DNA of 64,000 nt from Atriophallophorus winterbourni. Taxonomy: Eukaryota; Platyhelminthes; Trematoda; Plagiorchiida; Microphallidae. Made by a program: the position numbers and the translations under genes. The notes under the pieces were generated by a model. It saw only the letters and a list, made by a program, of their open reading frames with translations, was not told where the DNA came from and made no database searches. This document shows positions 1-13,700 of the stretch, in pieces; the first letter of the stretch is position 1; each line of letters opens with the position of its first letter. The DNA lies in contig JACCGJ010016507.1 in the NCBI GenBank assembly GCA_013407085.1, positions 108,985 to 172,984 on the forward strand. The letters run 5' to 3'.

Positions 1-829
1 AACCGAGTAAAATAATTCTGAGCGCAAATAAAATTCTAAAAATAAAACATTACATATTCATATCAACAAACTTTATTTCGAATGAAGTTATTAGACCGGT
101 GAGATACGAATGTGATTTGAGTTGTGACAAAATAATTAAGCGCTCACAATTTATGAAAATTATCGATTTCATAAAATACAAATTAAAAAATGTTATTCAA
201 ACAAATTAAACCTGCCTCAAAATGGATGAAGTAAAACTGTGATATCCCGCATCATCTTGGTGACCCCAGAAAAAAGAAATGATTGACATTACCGACCACT
301 TGAAACACTGAAACGTAAGAAAATTCGATAAAAATCTAAAATTGGCCGTACAACGCTTGGCTCCTTAAGAGCTTGACAGGCTTACGTTATCATGATATTT
401 GAAATTATCTGTCCTATTTCACTAGGAAATATTACAAAGTTTTCATAAAACTGAATATGACAGAGTGAATAATATCGTTTGATTATACTATCTAAAATTG
501 ACTGATTATGTAGTGAGGAATTTAGATTGTGTTCTTCTAAAACACGTATTGTATCATAAGCCGCTAGTGACTAGGAGCTAGTCAACCGTGGCATTGATTA
601 ACACTTAATCCAGTCACGTCTATTATTAAGTGCTCACCAGGTATTTTTACCCAGTTAACAGTTCGTAATTCTGAATATTTTCTTCACAACTCACCGTTAC
701 GATAACGGGTTATTTTAATTATTTGTAGCGGCATTTTTTACTCTCTGGCAGAGTTTAAGCAACCAGATATTATCGTGCCCCAGTATTTGCGACATTACGT
801 TATATCAGATTAATTGAAAGCTCTGCAAT
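1..829. other. No feature seen
   Basis: AT-rich, no open frame of note and no splice-flanked exon on the minus strand. Probably intron of the alpha2/delta gene or its 3' flank. Confidence 0.5.
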
Positions 830-2555
830 CGTAGTCAGGCAAGCAATCAACAAGTGAGAACCCAGGGTGGAGATGTAATAACTGATGCGGAAGAAGAGTT
901 AGCCAGATGGCGAGAACATTTTGAGCTCATTCTAAACCGCCCACCGCCTCAAACTAACGTCGATATACCTGAGGCAGCTACAGACCTTGACGTCAACACA
1001 GAACCCATCAGCCTCCAAGAGGTGCAATTTTCTATCCAGAGGTTGCAAATGGTAAGGCACCAGGTGACGATGGAGTGTATGCCGAACTGCTCAAGGTGGA
1101 AACCGAAGAAACGCCGAAAGTTTTGCAATACCTATTCCAGAACATCTATGATACTGAGCAGATAATGGACGCCTGGCGTTCGCGTACTATAATCAAACTT
1201 CCCAAGAAAGGTGACTTGAGCTACTGCACCAATTGGGTGGCATTACACTTCTATCAGTCACGAGTAAATTATTCTGCGCATCATTCTCCGACGTGTCTCC
1301 AATGCAGTTGAATCCATTTTACGACAAGAGCAACCCGGGTACAGGAAAGGAAAATCTTGCATTGACCAAATCTTTGTCCTCCGTCAGATCCTTGAGCAGA
1401 CACATGAATGAAATGCAGAGCTATGTGTGGCCTACATCAACTTCCGAAAGGCCTTCATTAGCGTTCACCGTCCTCCTTCATTATGGTATACCATCAAAGA
1501 TAGTAAATCTCATAAAAGCCTTTTATGAGAAGTTTGAATGCCAAGTCGCTCACAATGGAATGCTCACTGAAAAGTTTGAGGTTCGTACGGGAGTGAGGCA
1601 AGGATGTATCTTCTCACCGATACACTTCATTCTAACAATAGACTGGATTATGAGACAGGTGACCGATGGCAGGGCAGCAGGCATTCCATGGACCCCAGCG
1701 GGACCGCTAGAAGACCTGGAATATGCGGATGATGTTGCCCTCTTGGCATACAAGATCAGTGACATTTAGAACAAGAGCGATCGACTATCGGCAATTGGCA
1801 AGACGGTGGGTTTAGAAATTAACGCTGGCAAATCGGAGGTAATGCGGAAGAATATTCCGGAGCAACCACCATTGTTCGTGGACGGTCAACCGCTCAGTGA
1901 GGTTACAGATAGAGCCTACCTTGGGAGCAAACTGACTGTAAATAACGACTGTGAAGATGAGGTCAGGAGAAGGATCGGAAAGGCGAACCAACCATTCTGC
2001 ATGCTGAATTCCATTTGAAAATCCTCTGCTCTCAGCATTAACACGAAGATCAGACTCTTCAAGAGCAACGTTCTGAGTGTGTTGCTGTATGCATCGGAAT
2101 GCTGGAAGACGACCGCTGCCATTGAGCGCAGTTTGAACGTATTTCAAACTAAGTGCTTGAGAAGGATTCCACGGATTTTTTGGCCACACACCATTTCGAA
2201 TGAAGAGCTCCTGCGAAAACATAGTCTAGAGGTGGTATCTACCGTAGTCCAAAGACGACGGTGGAGATGGTTCGGTCATGTCTGCAGGATGGATCCCAGT
2301 TCGCATGCGAAGGTAGCCATTCACTGGCTTCCGCTAGGTAAACGAAAAAGTGGACGGCCAAAGAAAACTTGGCGCAGAACGTTGGAACACGAACTACATG
2401 CACAGGGATTCACGGTGCAGACGGCAGCGGAAACAGCGGCAGACCGGAACTTCTGGCGAGGGGTAGTCTTCGCCTCATGTGCCACCCAGCACGGAGAGGA
2501 CTGAGTAAGTGAATGAGTTAACAGACTAAAACAACGAATGCCAGCCCCACAGACT
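830..2555 (+). mobile_element. RTE-type LINE fragment (reverse transcriptase to C-terminus), decayed
   Basis: The translation runs RWREHFELILNRPPP, then NGKAPGDDGVYAELLK after a frameshift near 1,045. A second shift near 1,230 leads to GITLLSVTSKLF, then the catalytic E-YADD at about 1,719-1,733. The C-terminal GRPKKTWRRTLEHEL...FWRGVVFASCA block, typical of RTE-clade proteins, follows. In-frame stops occur after positions 1,766 and 2,015. The endonuclease half is missing, so this is a 5'-truncated inactive copy. Confidence 0.85.
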
Positions 2556-2819
2556 GAAAACATTATCAAGCGTCATCTCTAGTGTAATGCGGATTGTCAT
2601 TAAACTATAAGATAATTTTTGCGTTCTTGATTACTTTATCTTTTCAACCAGTAAACCATTCAGCAACGCCATTAAAGATTATTTGAAGGTAATACCGATC
2701 CGGTCTCACTCATTGCTTTCAAAATGAAATAGTAAACCTTTCCAGTTGACACACGCTTCACTTGATAGACTGTTTACATTTTGCTAAGCATTCAAAAACT
2801 ATTTACATGACCTTCAGAA

Positions 2820-2872
2820 TCGACCAATCAATGTGCTTAAAAAACTAACCAATAAAATTTAAACGTCACGTA
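2820..2872 (+). promoter_or_regulatory. Possible promoter of the stress-protein gene
   Basis: Two CCAAT boxes (2,824-2,828 and 2,849-2,853) lie 25 bp apart, followed by a CGTCACG (CRE-like) element about 40 bp before the ATG. No clear TATA box. Position and spacing suggest a proximal promoter; this is inference from motifs only. Confidence 0.35.
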
Positions 2873-2910
2873 AACTTCCCGCGATTAGGCGGTTTTCGGC
2901 ATTCAACAAA

Positions 2911-3384
2911 ATGTCCACTCACAAGTCGAGACGGATCTTATTTCCCGTGGATCAAAGTGACCACACAAAAAGGGCTATCCAATGGTACCTTGAGAAGTTC
3001 ATGAACCCAGATGATACTGTCTATTTACTTCACGTAGCCGAACCACAATATTCCAAAGCAGTGCTGGACATGAATCCGTCCGAAGTTGCCAACGAGTTGG
3101 GTGACAAAATGAAGCACCTGCTCAATGTCGGTGAGAAATTAGGTGATGAATTGCAAGCGATGCTCAAACAGAAAGGTCTCCAATCGCGATTTTTACTTCG
3201 CGCCGGTCACAAACCAGGGGAGCAAATCATCCTTATTGCTGAGGAACACTTGATCGATATTATTATCATTGGAAACCGTGGTGTTGGTGCAATACGAAGA
3301 ACGGTCCTTGGAAGCGTCAGTGATTATATTTTACATCATGTAAGCATCCCCGTTGTGATTGTTCCACCAACAATCACAACATAA
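2911..3384 (+). CDS. Universal stress protein (UspA-like), single exon
   Basis: A complete 157-residue ORF. An alpha/beta nucleotide-binding fold starts RRILFPVDQSDHTKRAIQW. The C-terminal ATP-binding motif G-x2-G-x9-G-(S/T) is intact (GNRGVGAIRRTVLGS), as in ATP-binding USPs; the final strand reads SIPVVIVPP. Length and motifs match the small cytosolic USPs that are numerous in flatworms and linked to stress responses and development. The start is the only in-frame ATG upstream of the first strand. No intron is needed. It lies on the strand opposite the alpha2/delta gene and is probably inside that gene's 3' intron, if the missing C-terminal exons lie left of the window. Confidence 0.92.
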   Translation: MSTHKSRRILFPVDQSDHTKRAIQWYLEKFMNPDDTVYLLHVAEPQYSKAVLDMNPSEVANELGDKMKHLLNVGEKLGDELQAMLKQKGLQSRFLLRAGHKPGEQIILIAEEHLIDIIIIGNRGVGAIRRTVLGSVSDYILHHVSIPVVIVPPTITT

Positions 3385-4638
3385 TGATTTCAAAATGTTT
3401 ATCGAAATATAGCTGATTTTTACCCAAACATTATGTTGCAAAGTTTTAAATTATTTCAAGATTATTGGTCCCGAATTTCATAAATGCACAAATTAAAAGC
3501 ACAGTAAAAAAATAACGTTAAATATCTACTAAATTAATATCGTGAAAATGTTTTACAGGGGGAAGTGTTTCAATATTATGAAAAAGGTATATAAGAAAAC
3601 AAGGTGAAGAAAAATAGATTTAAGTAAATCCTTTAATACAAGACTATCGGAAGCACGAATCAGTTCGAACTATCAGCCGAGCTATGTCAATAATAATACA
3701 TCTTTGATAGCACAGAAAATAAAATTTCAGAATCAGCGAACAATCTGTTGAAAGAAGTATTCGGTTTTCCAAATGCTGCAAATAATATTTAATGCCAAGT
3801 TTCTTGAGTACTCATATCCCATGCGATTTCGCGTTAGCACCGGCAAGGTCGTGTGAAGTTTATTCTGGTTATATAGACTGTGCGCCTAATAACATTGATT
3901 TCATTAACTAAAAATATTTATGAGATTGTCCGTTTAATTCTATGGCTGTTAGGTCGACGATGAGATCTAACGCTGGCGCCTACTCGTCAATATTGCTTTT
4001 CATTTTATTCTTCTAATTGAGATTGGGTTTACATAAATTTTCAGACTAAATACCTGATAGTTAAAACAGTTAGATGATGTCGCTTTTTAAATTTGAATGC
4101 ATGACATTTTAAAATTCCGAAAAAATATAACGAAATCGCTTGTTACAAGGCAAGATATCCTAATGTTTTGGATATATCCGGTAAATGTCCAGTGAGAATT
4201 GACTAATTATTGCGAAAATTTTTAAAATTAGAAAAAGGCTATTAACTTGCAAAATTAAAATTAATCGACTCTGAACAAATGATCGTTTGCTCGATTGTTT
4301 GAGTTCATTTTTTGTCTGTGACAATTTGTAAAAATGTCATGAATACAAAACAATTCTATCATCTCGTTTTGTAGACACTCGACAAGCTCATATATAAGAA
4401 CAAGGTGGTAATAGCATGCGAAATGAGAAATAGTGATGATTGCAGATTCAGAGTTTTCGCGCGAAAAATTGGAATTTTTGAAATCGCGGTTATTTCACAA
4501 AGTTATTGGGAACGAATTCTGAGAAGCATTACATTGCATTTCGGTCTCGATGGATTTGATGAGCGAATACAAATGAGTCATTCGGTTCAACGTGATTGAA
4601 AACCTGTTCATAGCAATGATGTTCAAAACAATACTCAC
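3385..4638. other. No feature seen (3' flank of stress-protein gene)
   Basis: AT-rich; ATTAAA-type signals but no clear AATAAA directly after the stress-protein stop. The 64-codon frame at 4,405 has no coding character. Confidence 0.5.
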
Positions 4639-4723
4639 AAAATCTACAGCTTGAGCGCCAGCTGTTAATGCTTCCTCCTCATCTTGTGGTTCACATGTAG
4701 CTTGAAAATTATAGTCCTTGATG
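4639..4723 (-). CDS. CACNA2D: alpha2/delta exon 27 (last one seen)
   Basis: Phase 2 to 0, acceptor GCGTTTCAG and donor TTT/GTGAGT. It encodes [12 protein letters not shown], aligning with KSYDYQSVCEP, then an acidic linker. The GTGAGT donor means at least one more exon follows at lower coordinates; none was recognised down to base 1. Confidence 0.9.
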
Positions 4724-7700
4724 CTGAAACGCAAGGGAATCGCAGATGATCACAATTGATTATGCGAGTTGTTAAATTTGATAATAAGTTTTTCGTAAAA
4801 TTAAATTGGTATGTTCAAGGCTCAAAGCTGCAATCCACGGACGATGTGAAGGCAGATCCCGAGTTTGGTAGTTACGCGTTAATATAGAAAAACAATAACA
4901 AAACCACAAAGTATACATTCCGTATTTGCTTGCATATCCATCACACACAGCCAAAGACCGGCTTCGCGTTGTTCTCTCTAAGTAGGCAGGGACAGCAGGA
5001 TCAAAATTTACATGCCGTGAAAAAGTGGAGAAACGGTAAACAAGATGTAGACTTCTAAACCACTGTTTGATGACCTTAGTACGACCAACCTATTAAATCA
5101 CACGTGCCCACGCACAGGTGAATGTGGTTAAACTAATGAGCTTTAAAGAGCAAAACCTTAGTTGAATGCATTTCCCTCCAACAGACCACACGACTGGCTT
5201 TGTGCTGCATTTATTCATCGGGTTGCAACAATACGATCAGCATCCGTATGCTTTGCAACAGTGTGGTAATAGTAAAACTCGTTAAACTTCTTCTTCTTGA
5301 TGTTTGCAGGGTCGCCACAAGGCGTCGTTTACGTTTGGCTGTAATATTTCGAGGCTGACGAGTTCATTATTTGTTTTATCACATTTTGCCAATAGCAACA
5401 AAAGCTGAACTATTATAAGTAGGAACGCTTGATACGAATTGCACGTTTAATGTTTGATATTAATTCGTTCCGTTTTCGATTTTTTATTGAATGTTTCGTA
5501 GATCTTGATCTGGATATTCAAAATAGGTAATAAGCTGAACACGGGACGGTAAAAGCCATGAGCTTTATATTGATGTAAACCGTATTGAAGCATGATTCCG
5601 AATCTACCGGTTTCAAGTATTTAAAAGCTGAACATCTTCGCCATTGTTTCGCCTCCACATCAGGTTTTAATGCCTAGAAATATCGATTGACCACATGATT
5701 GTGCAAGTTATTGGGCGGAAATGTCATGCATCATCAATGTTTTCCATCACGCCAAGATCATGTCCAAATTATCTAGTTCTAGTTTACAACCAACTGCGAA
5801 CAATATCTAGTTGAACGAATACACGAACATCGTACAATGTGAAGTGCACTTGTTACAATAGACAATGCAATACTCGATATGTTTTATACCTATTTTTGAA
5901 TTAGAAGAATATTCAATTAAGTTTCAGAACAGGTTCATATTAAACAAGATATTGACAAAGTATTTTTAGAACTTTGGTATCAAAATCATTGGGTGCAACT
6001 TGCCAACTTACGATTGATATATTCTGTATTTTAATAATTCATGCATCAACGGAGGGTCGACATGCCCAAGAAATTGACCAATCTGTAGATACATTAACAT
6101 GAATCGTTAAAAACTCATCGTCACTCTTTTCAACAAAAAAGAAATAAAATTTTATAGAAATGATAGAAGCAAATAACTATATTAAATAGAGGTTATCAAT
6201 CGTATGAATAAATAAATCAATAAACATCGCGGCATCAATAAATCAGAATAGTGTTATTTGATTCCAGGTTGATAAAAAACCGGTTTCCGTAAAGATTATA
6301 GAATTAAAGGAAAGCGTGTAAAATTAAATGTTTCTCGTAAGATGCTGCAAATCACCTGAGATTCGGATTCAAAATGTACATCTCAAGACAGACATTAGGT
6401 TTGATAGTAGAATTAATTCATGATAATATCCAATAATCCTGACCTCTGATCTCTCTTCACAAATGCACTCTATTGAAAATCTAGCAGATTTTCAATGAGA
6501 CGAAATTTGTTGTGCGAAGTGAACGTAACTAGGAATGAAACGTATTTAAGTCAATATTCTACTATAAGCCAGAGCTGAACTTTGTTTATCGGCCCTCTTT
6601 TATTTCAAGGCAAGCAAGAAATCAATCGTTCTGTCTATCTCAGATGTAATTTAACACGAAAATAGTCATGCAGAACGCGTGCGATAGAAAAGCATGCTTT
6701 AAGCTATTTTATTCCAGTTATTTATATTACATCATCGTCGATGCAAGTGTCGTCATTACCAGTTACAAATTGAGATGTCACGTTACGAATAAATCTGGAC
6801 AGAGTTACGGCAATACAACAAGTATCACCACAAGTTCATTGAAGTAATTTGTAGCGAAATTGCAGACTGGATGTCGAATTTTAAATCAGCTTCGATTATG
6901 CGAGTATATTAAAACACACTTTCGAGGTATCATTACTCACTTCATGCTGTTCTGCCTCACTGTTGACGGCTGCAATGTAGGCACCATCTTCAAGTAAGTA
7001 ACACACTTTATTCGATGAAAACGAACAACTTGGGTGTTGCTGAAGTCTCACGAACAGATAATCCGGTTCTAATGTGAGACCCATAACTGAAAAGCACGGC
7101 GAATCGAATAGAAAATAAAATAGAACAAAAGTAGGTCTCAAAAACTGTGAGTGATTAGTTGATGACAGCTAGATTACAGGTAAACACGTATTAAACTTCG
7201 GTATGTTTAAAAAATTGTTTGTGTTTTTGAATTAATTGACTGCTGCAAACGAAATCTAAATACTTCGAATCACATTGAGGTTAACTGAATGTATGCAGTG
7301 ATTGAGTAGGCACCTTGTTTACAGTTTGTGAGGTTTTGCCATAAATTTCCACGTGAATATTCCCTTTAGTAACAGTTCAATGTTGTGCATTGAACAAGGC
7401 TTGCGCAACGTGATTTAACATGATTAAAGAAACTAATACAATCAGCATGATAGCCAATTATCAATTGGATAGATATAACCTCGATAACGACATAAACCAA
7501 CCTCCAAATTTGAATGCGTTCCCGCTCCTCGGTAAAGACAGCACAGTGAAGACCGTAATTGCTGCTACATCACTTGAGTCAAATTCATCTTCGTTGATCA
7601 CGTTTGAGTAGAGAGGTTCATTTATTGCTGTTGAAACACTGGTCAAATTATACTCCAGATCCGTGTCATTTGATATAGTAGATTCGGTGTATTCACTCTG

Positions 7701-10700
7701 GTTGACCGGTGAATTGATTTCAACTAAGGGCTTTAATTTTGGAGTTGAACCTGCCAAGACACGAGCATATGCTTTTCGGTTGTGATAATAGTATCTTATT
7801 AGCAAAATACTACAAAGTTGTCTGGCTATCATTAAGAAAGTACGAGTCGCATTAGGATATAGTTTGATGCTATGATGAAAAAACTTGAAATACCATCCAT
7901 TAGCTGCTTCAATTCTCTTCTGCATGAGCTCTGGTATGCTAAATCTTAGCGTCCATTATTAGACCCGCTTAGCTTGAATCCTTCTAGTGTAATCAGTCTA
8001 ATTTTCGGATGTGTCAATGTTTTCACATGTCATGCGTTAACACTTCCTTACTGGTTTTAAGCTTTTCGATTTAATCAAGCATAAACAACAAGATTATGTT
8101 CAGTGAGTCCTGAGACACTGGTATAGTGGTGAAAAATGTTCGAATTTTGAGCCATTCACAACCAAGCGTTGTACCAGGAATCACGTTGTTCAAACATGGA
8201 ATCAGAGAATGATTCCTGGTCAAGCGAATAAGGTGATTATAAATGACTAATGTGCTCTCTTGCATACATTTTCACGATTACACCAGGCAATCGGGTTCAG
8301 TAATGATACCCTCATGATGCCGCGAAATCAAACTTAGATTCAATTATCCAAATCTCAACACCCGAGCCGCGGACTTTCTAAGCAGTAACTAATGTTTGCA
8401 GTGAAAACTCCAATGTGATTACTGAAAAAGGCACCCGGCCCTGGTTACAGCAGTGACGATTCTGTACAGTCGCTAGCTGAATGAATATTTTCCGGCCTTC
8501 GCTTCTTTACCACCAATAAGGATTTGCATCGTTCACTCTTTCAAAAGAAATCCTGTTCGCGGGAACAATATTACGATTTCATTGTTGTTAATGTTGATTA
8601 ACTCATCCCACGGCTGATGGTCGCTGCGCATTTTATTTAAAAATATGAGAGAACTTGGAGCTACGCAGGTGATCCTGAACAGATTATAAAAAAGTTAACA
8701 TTCCATCCATTTTTACATAAATTTCCGTTACAAACGCCTTATTACCGATTTTGTGCTAGTTATGTTACCCTATTTATCCTAAAATATCAAACTGTGGAAA
8801 TGAAGCGTTTCAAATGAAATAAGCGTTAGGTTATTTATTCTCAATAAAGTAGAAAAATAACAATTTCACATTGTGAAACCATACAGCAACGTTGAATTTA
8901 TCAATTTATTGTGAAGTAATACATAATTATTTTTTAATTTAACTACACTGTTTCAAGCGCATGCGGATCCTAATCTTACCGTCCCTACCTGATGAGCGCG
9001 AACCGCACGAAACCGGTCTTAGAGTGTGCATGCAAATCGGAATTTTTGTTAGAATGATTCTTACTTCGAGTTTTGATTGGAACCCAAAAGCTGAAGGTGG
9101 CTGGGGAATCGTAGACCCGTTGAAAAATGGGTGAAATGGGTTGTCTTTTTAGCTCCTCTTCAAATTCTTCTGTTTTGCTGCGAAATTAATTACTTTCGTT
9201 TAAAATTTAAATAATACTAAAAATAAGATAAATAATATGAATGGATGATATCAAATACGAGTATTAAGTATGAGTGGTTTTCAGTAAACCTAGTCAATGA
9301 AGATGAATGTACAATCGGCAGCATTTGCGGCTCGCCATCGTCCGAAAGCTCATTTCATGATAAACTAGTTGAATCCTTGCAATACATCACAAATGGCCAG
9401 ACTACTCAATTGCTGATCATGGGCGATTTTAATCTCCCGCATCTGATTTCATTAGGTGAACACTCTGCATTCGTTTGAATATAAATTCAAGGAGGTTATC
9501 GAAATTGCTTCACTGCACATCCACGTTGACCAGCCAACTCGCAGACAGTGTCTTGACCAACATTCAACCCTTGATCTTGTCTTAACGTCTGAAGCAACCG
9601 CGGTAGATAATGTTCAATACCCGGCACCACTGGGAAAGAGTGACCATGCGGTGCTTGTCTTTGATGATGTATGTGGCGCGGAACGATTGAGCGGACAGAC
9701 AAAATTATTCAGGAAAATACTATTTCAATCCTTAAATATCAGTCTCCAGAATGCGCACACTCAAAAGTTTGATTGCATGAATTCTGGCTCATATAACAAT
9801 ACATTTCTAAATTATTTGAATTCGAAGATTGACAAAAATTCGAGTTTTATACCACACAAATGCAACCACAAATACCAGTTTGTTATCCGCAGTAGAACTA
9901 AGAAATTGTAAGCTATGAAGTGAGGGTCTTGCGTAACTTATTAGAATTTTGGTACGTAAGCAACTTGGAAGCGATTTTGTAAAATACGGAATCACGTCAC
10001 TACTCTTGTAAAAGAAGAATGCATGCTGTTCCAATGGAACTTGCTTAAGAGAATGAAAAAGTATCCTAAGCTTCTCTACAAGATTTTAAATGAGCGAATC
10101 AGAATCAAACCAGGCGTATTTTCTGTACAAATCCCTAATGGATTGACTCACTCTGCCCAATATACCGACGATGCGTTAGCGAAGTCTTACTCACATGTCT
10201 TCAATCCTAAGCATTGTATCCCAATATCAAGGTTTACCAAATTCGCCTCGTTTGGTATTATTGAGTGAAATGACTGTCAATTAAGATATGGTTGAGTGTG
10301 AACTTTGTCAACTAAACGAAATGAAGTCCCCTAGCGCAGACAAAAATACCCCACCATACTCAGCATGTGTGGAATTGCTTTGACGGACCCTCTCACGCGC
10401 TTATTCAATCTCAGCCTACATGAAGGAATATTAACACCGCATTGGAAATCAGGGATGATAACTCTCATTAATAAAGGTGGTAGCCGTTCAAAAACAGCAA
10501 ACAATAGACCATTAACGCTACTTCCGGTGATCTCTAAATTAAGGGAACGCATTGTGACTGCGCGCATAAGAGAAACCAAAATATTTTGACTGCAGCACAA
10601 CACGGTTTTCAAAAAATCATTGCTGTTTATCTAACCTTCTTTCAACGTTCGAGGATTGGACCAAGGCACTAGACGAAGGTGAGGCTGTAAATGCTTGATA

Positions 10701-13700
10701 CATCGATATTTAAAAAAAACTTTCGATAGAGTCAACAATGACATTCTAAAAAAGCTCGAAGATTATGGAATAACGGGGATGTTGCTGAATTGGATAAGGA
10801 ATATCTTACTGATGGACACGTCCAATATCGCCTTGGCAGCAACATTCTAAGAAGAATAGACGTCACAATTTTAGTTGTGCAAGGCTCGGTGCTTGGACCT
10901 CTTTTGTTCTTGGTGTAAAGGAACGATATAGTAGAGGATATTGGATGTAACTTGATACTTTTTGCCGATGATATTAAAATACGGAAACGCGGCATATCTG
11001 TTAATGACTGCATGGCATTACAACGGGATCTATGTACCTTATTTTGTTGGTCTGAGAGAAATGAATTACCATTTAACCCTGCGAAAGGTAAAACACTGCG
11101 GCTTCGAAATCTCTGCACACACGTATCAGCTTAGCACGTAAGATCTCGGCTGGAACCACCGTAGAAACGATCTCGGTATCTAAAAATGATATTCAGGATT
11201 TTCACGCCAGAAACCTTAACCCTGTTAATTAATACGTATGTACGTCCTGCAATGGAATATTCCATCCAAGTCTGTGCACCATGGCTAAGGAAGAATATCA
11301 AACTACTTGACGGGATTTATCATCGTGCGACAAAGTTGGTCTCCCGATACCGAAATTTGCCTTTCAAACTGAATCTACACGACTTTACCCAACGACGGAT
11401 ACGGAGTAACCTCCTGTTGGCATTCACAAATCGTGCAGACAGAAAACCATCCCCCTTAAACACTTGAAAGCCCAATGGCCTTACTCGAGCACGAATCATT
11501 CACAAGGCTTACGCATTACGCATTCTGATTGGATATTCATCGAATTTTTTCTCGTTAAGAATTTGTTTTCACTTGGATTATTTTGCCTGAAGAAATTACA
11601 CGCTCGGAGTTCTTTTTAAATTTTCGCTTCTAAACTCGATGAGTATATGACTAACATTATGTTTTGAAGAAATTACACGCTCGGAATCTTTTTAAATTCG
11701 CTTCTAAACTCGATGAGTATATGATGAACCTTGCGGTATGTGACTGTCCTATTGATTTTTTTAGAGATTTTAAATTTTTACTCCCATACCTCGTCATCCT
11801 AAGGTTAATGTTAAGCTTACTGCTTTTTCTACCATAAAACTTTCTGAGTTCTGAGTTCAAACAGGAAATCGATATTTAGTTTGAATATTGAAAAAGTTTA
11901 AATTAAAAGCCAGTGAATAGGATCAACTTAACGCAAGGCTAAACCTTAGAGTATCACGTTCAGACCAGAAATAATTTGGATGATATTCACGATACCATTG
12001 AACTGATTATTTTCCGCATAATGTTGTTTGAGTCTGTGCGAGGTACTCCTAGATCACGACACTAATAATCCTCGAAAACAGAAAAACCGAATGAGTAAAA
12101 GTTTCGAGTCATTAATGATTGGGTTGCATTGAATTTTCTCAACTTACTCAGGAGGAATCGTCCAACCTAGACCGGAATCCAGCATGATTGTTCGAGATCG
12201 AACGGGATAGGACGGCGCTGCCTTGTTGCCATCCATCTCAGCGACCAGTAAATCCAGGACACGTTTCCAAAGATTTGGATGAACTGAGGTGGAAAAAAGT
12301 TTCTTGGCATAAAAAGTGGCTGAAAACTAGCATTTCTCAAATGAGTTGCTGTGATTACCTGACGCTTGAGGTGCACAGCAGTCCATTTCATTCAATACCA
12401 TGTTGACAGCATAATTTTTACTTAAATTATGATCCTTAAAGCACACAATTATGCGTGAACAGGGAGTTTGTTATTTTGCCGAGATTTTACTATAATGAAG
12501 CGCCAAATGTTTACATGCATTCCCATCACATACACAAGACCGGTTTCGTGCTGTTTGTAAAAAAGTTTGAAATTGAAACTCCATATTTGGGTGTGGTTTC
12601 ATTGTTTTTTTTCTTGGTGAACGTGTTACGTAATCATGCATATTTTCAAGAATGTTAGAGTGCCCATTTTAAATCTTGTTGAGGTAAAGAATTCGGATTG
12701 CAAATATTTCACCAGTGCGGGATTAAAACATCTCGATAGCAAGACAATCCAGTTAACCATGATGCTACAGAAGCCATAGCACCGGAATTCACCGGTATTA
12801 TTATTTATTGCGTTATCTTGGTCAAAGTAACCTGGTGGTATCTCGGAAAGCTACAGTCCATTGGCCTTTGTAGCATGTTGCGACTATGAAATTGGCTAAA
12901 ATAACGGATACAAGTAATGTGTTTCTATCGCTAGCATAATTGATATTGTCGGTTGCGGTAGCACATTAAATAAGATGCTTGGACGAGCCAGCTTGGAATC
13001 GAGCTGCGAAAATACATTCCTAGGTAGGCAAATAACCCATTTTACTACCATGCCTTGGTGTATAGTAGATATGTATAATACTTAGATGTAGGCTAGCATT
13101 CAGCACGGTAGACGAAATCATCATTTGGGGGTGTGGAATGCATTAGCGATAAGTATCTTCGGTAAACCACAAGACAATAACCATCGCAAACCCACAATAA
13201 TCCCGGTTTCAGAGGGAATCATGTCTTCGGCCATTTCGGTGCTTCACGCTTATGTGATATACCGAGTGGGCTGCTGATCGCTTCTAATCCGAAAGCGCGT
13301 GGTTTTCGCCTATCGCTAATACACTTCCCGCCTCTGCAACATCAGATATAGTACCGGATTTATTGTAGATAAAACAACAATCGTATTGGCAACATCGGTT
13401 CAATAAAAAATTATAAAATACCTTTTGCATTGACATTGCAGCTTTTAAAGCAAAACAAAATTATTTCAAGTTGCGTTTCGAAAGATTTGATCTGCAAGAC
13501 TACTGCTCTCAGTTATTAATTGTATTAATAAGACTAAACTAAGAGTTCTCAAACTAGGACCGGTGAAGCAGTTTCAATTCTCTAGACGATTTCGTTACAA
13601 TATTATCATGTTTCACAATCCGATTGAGCCACCAGATAAATCGATTCACACTTTCTCGATTAGCTGTGCGTGATTGCAAGTCGTTCGTTAATAACCGCTT

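Noticed and set aside
1812..2222. 136-codon minus-strand ORF
   Set aside because: Antisense shadow of the RTE reverse transcriptase fragment.
5590..5625. CTTGAAACCGGTAG on the minus strand
   Set aside because: It has the GAAACCGGTAG string but no CTGATGA-like half and none of the family A flanks.
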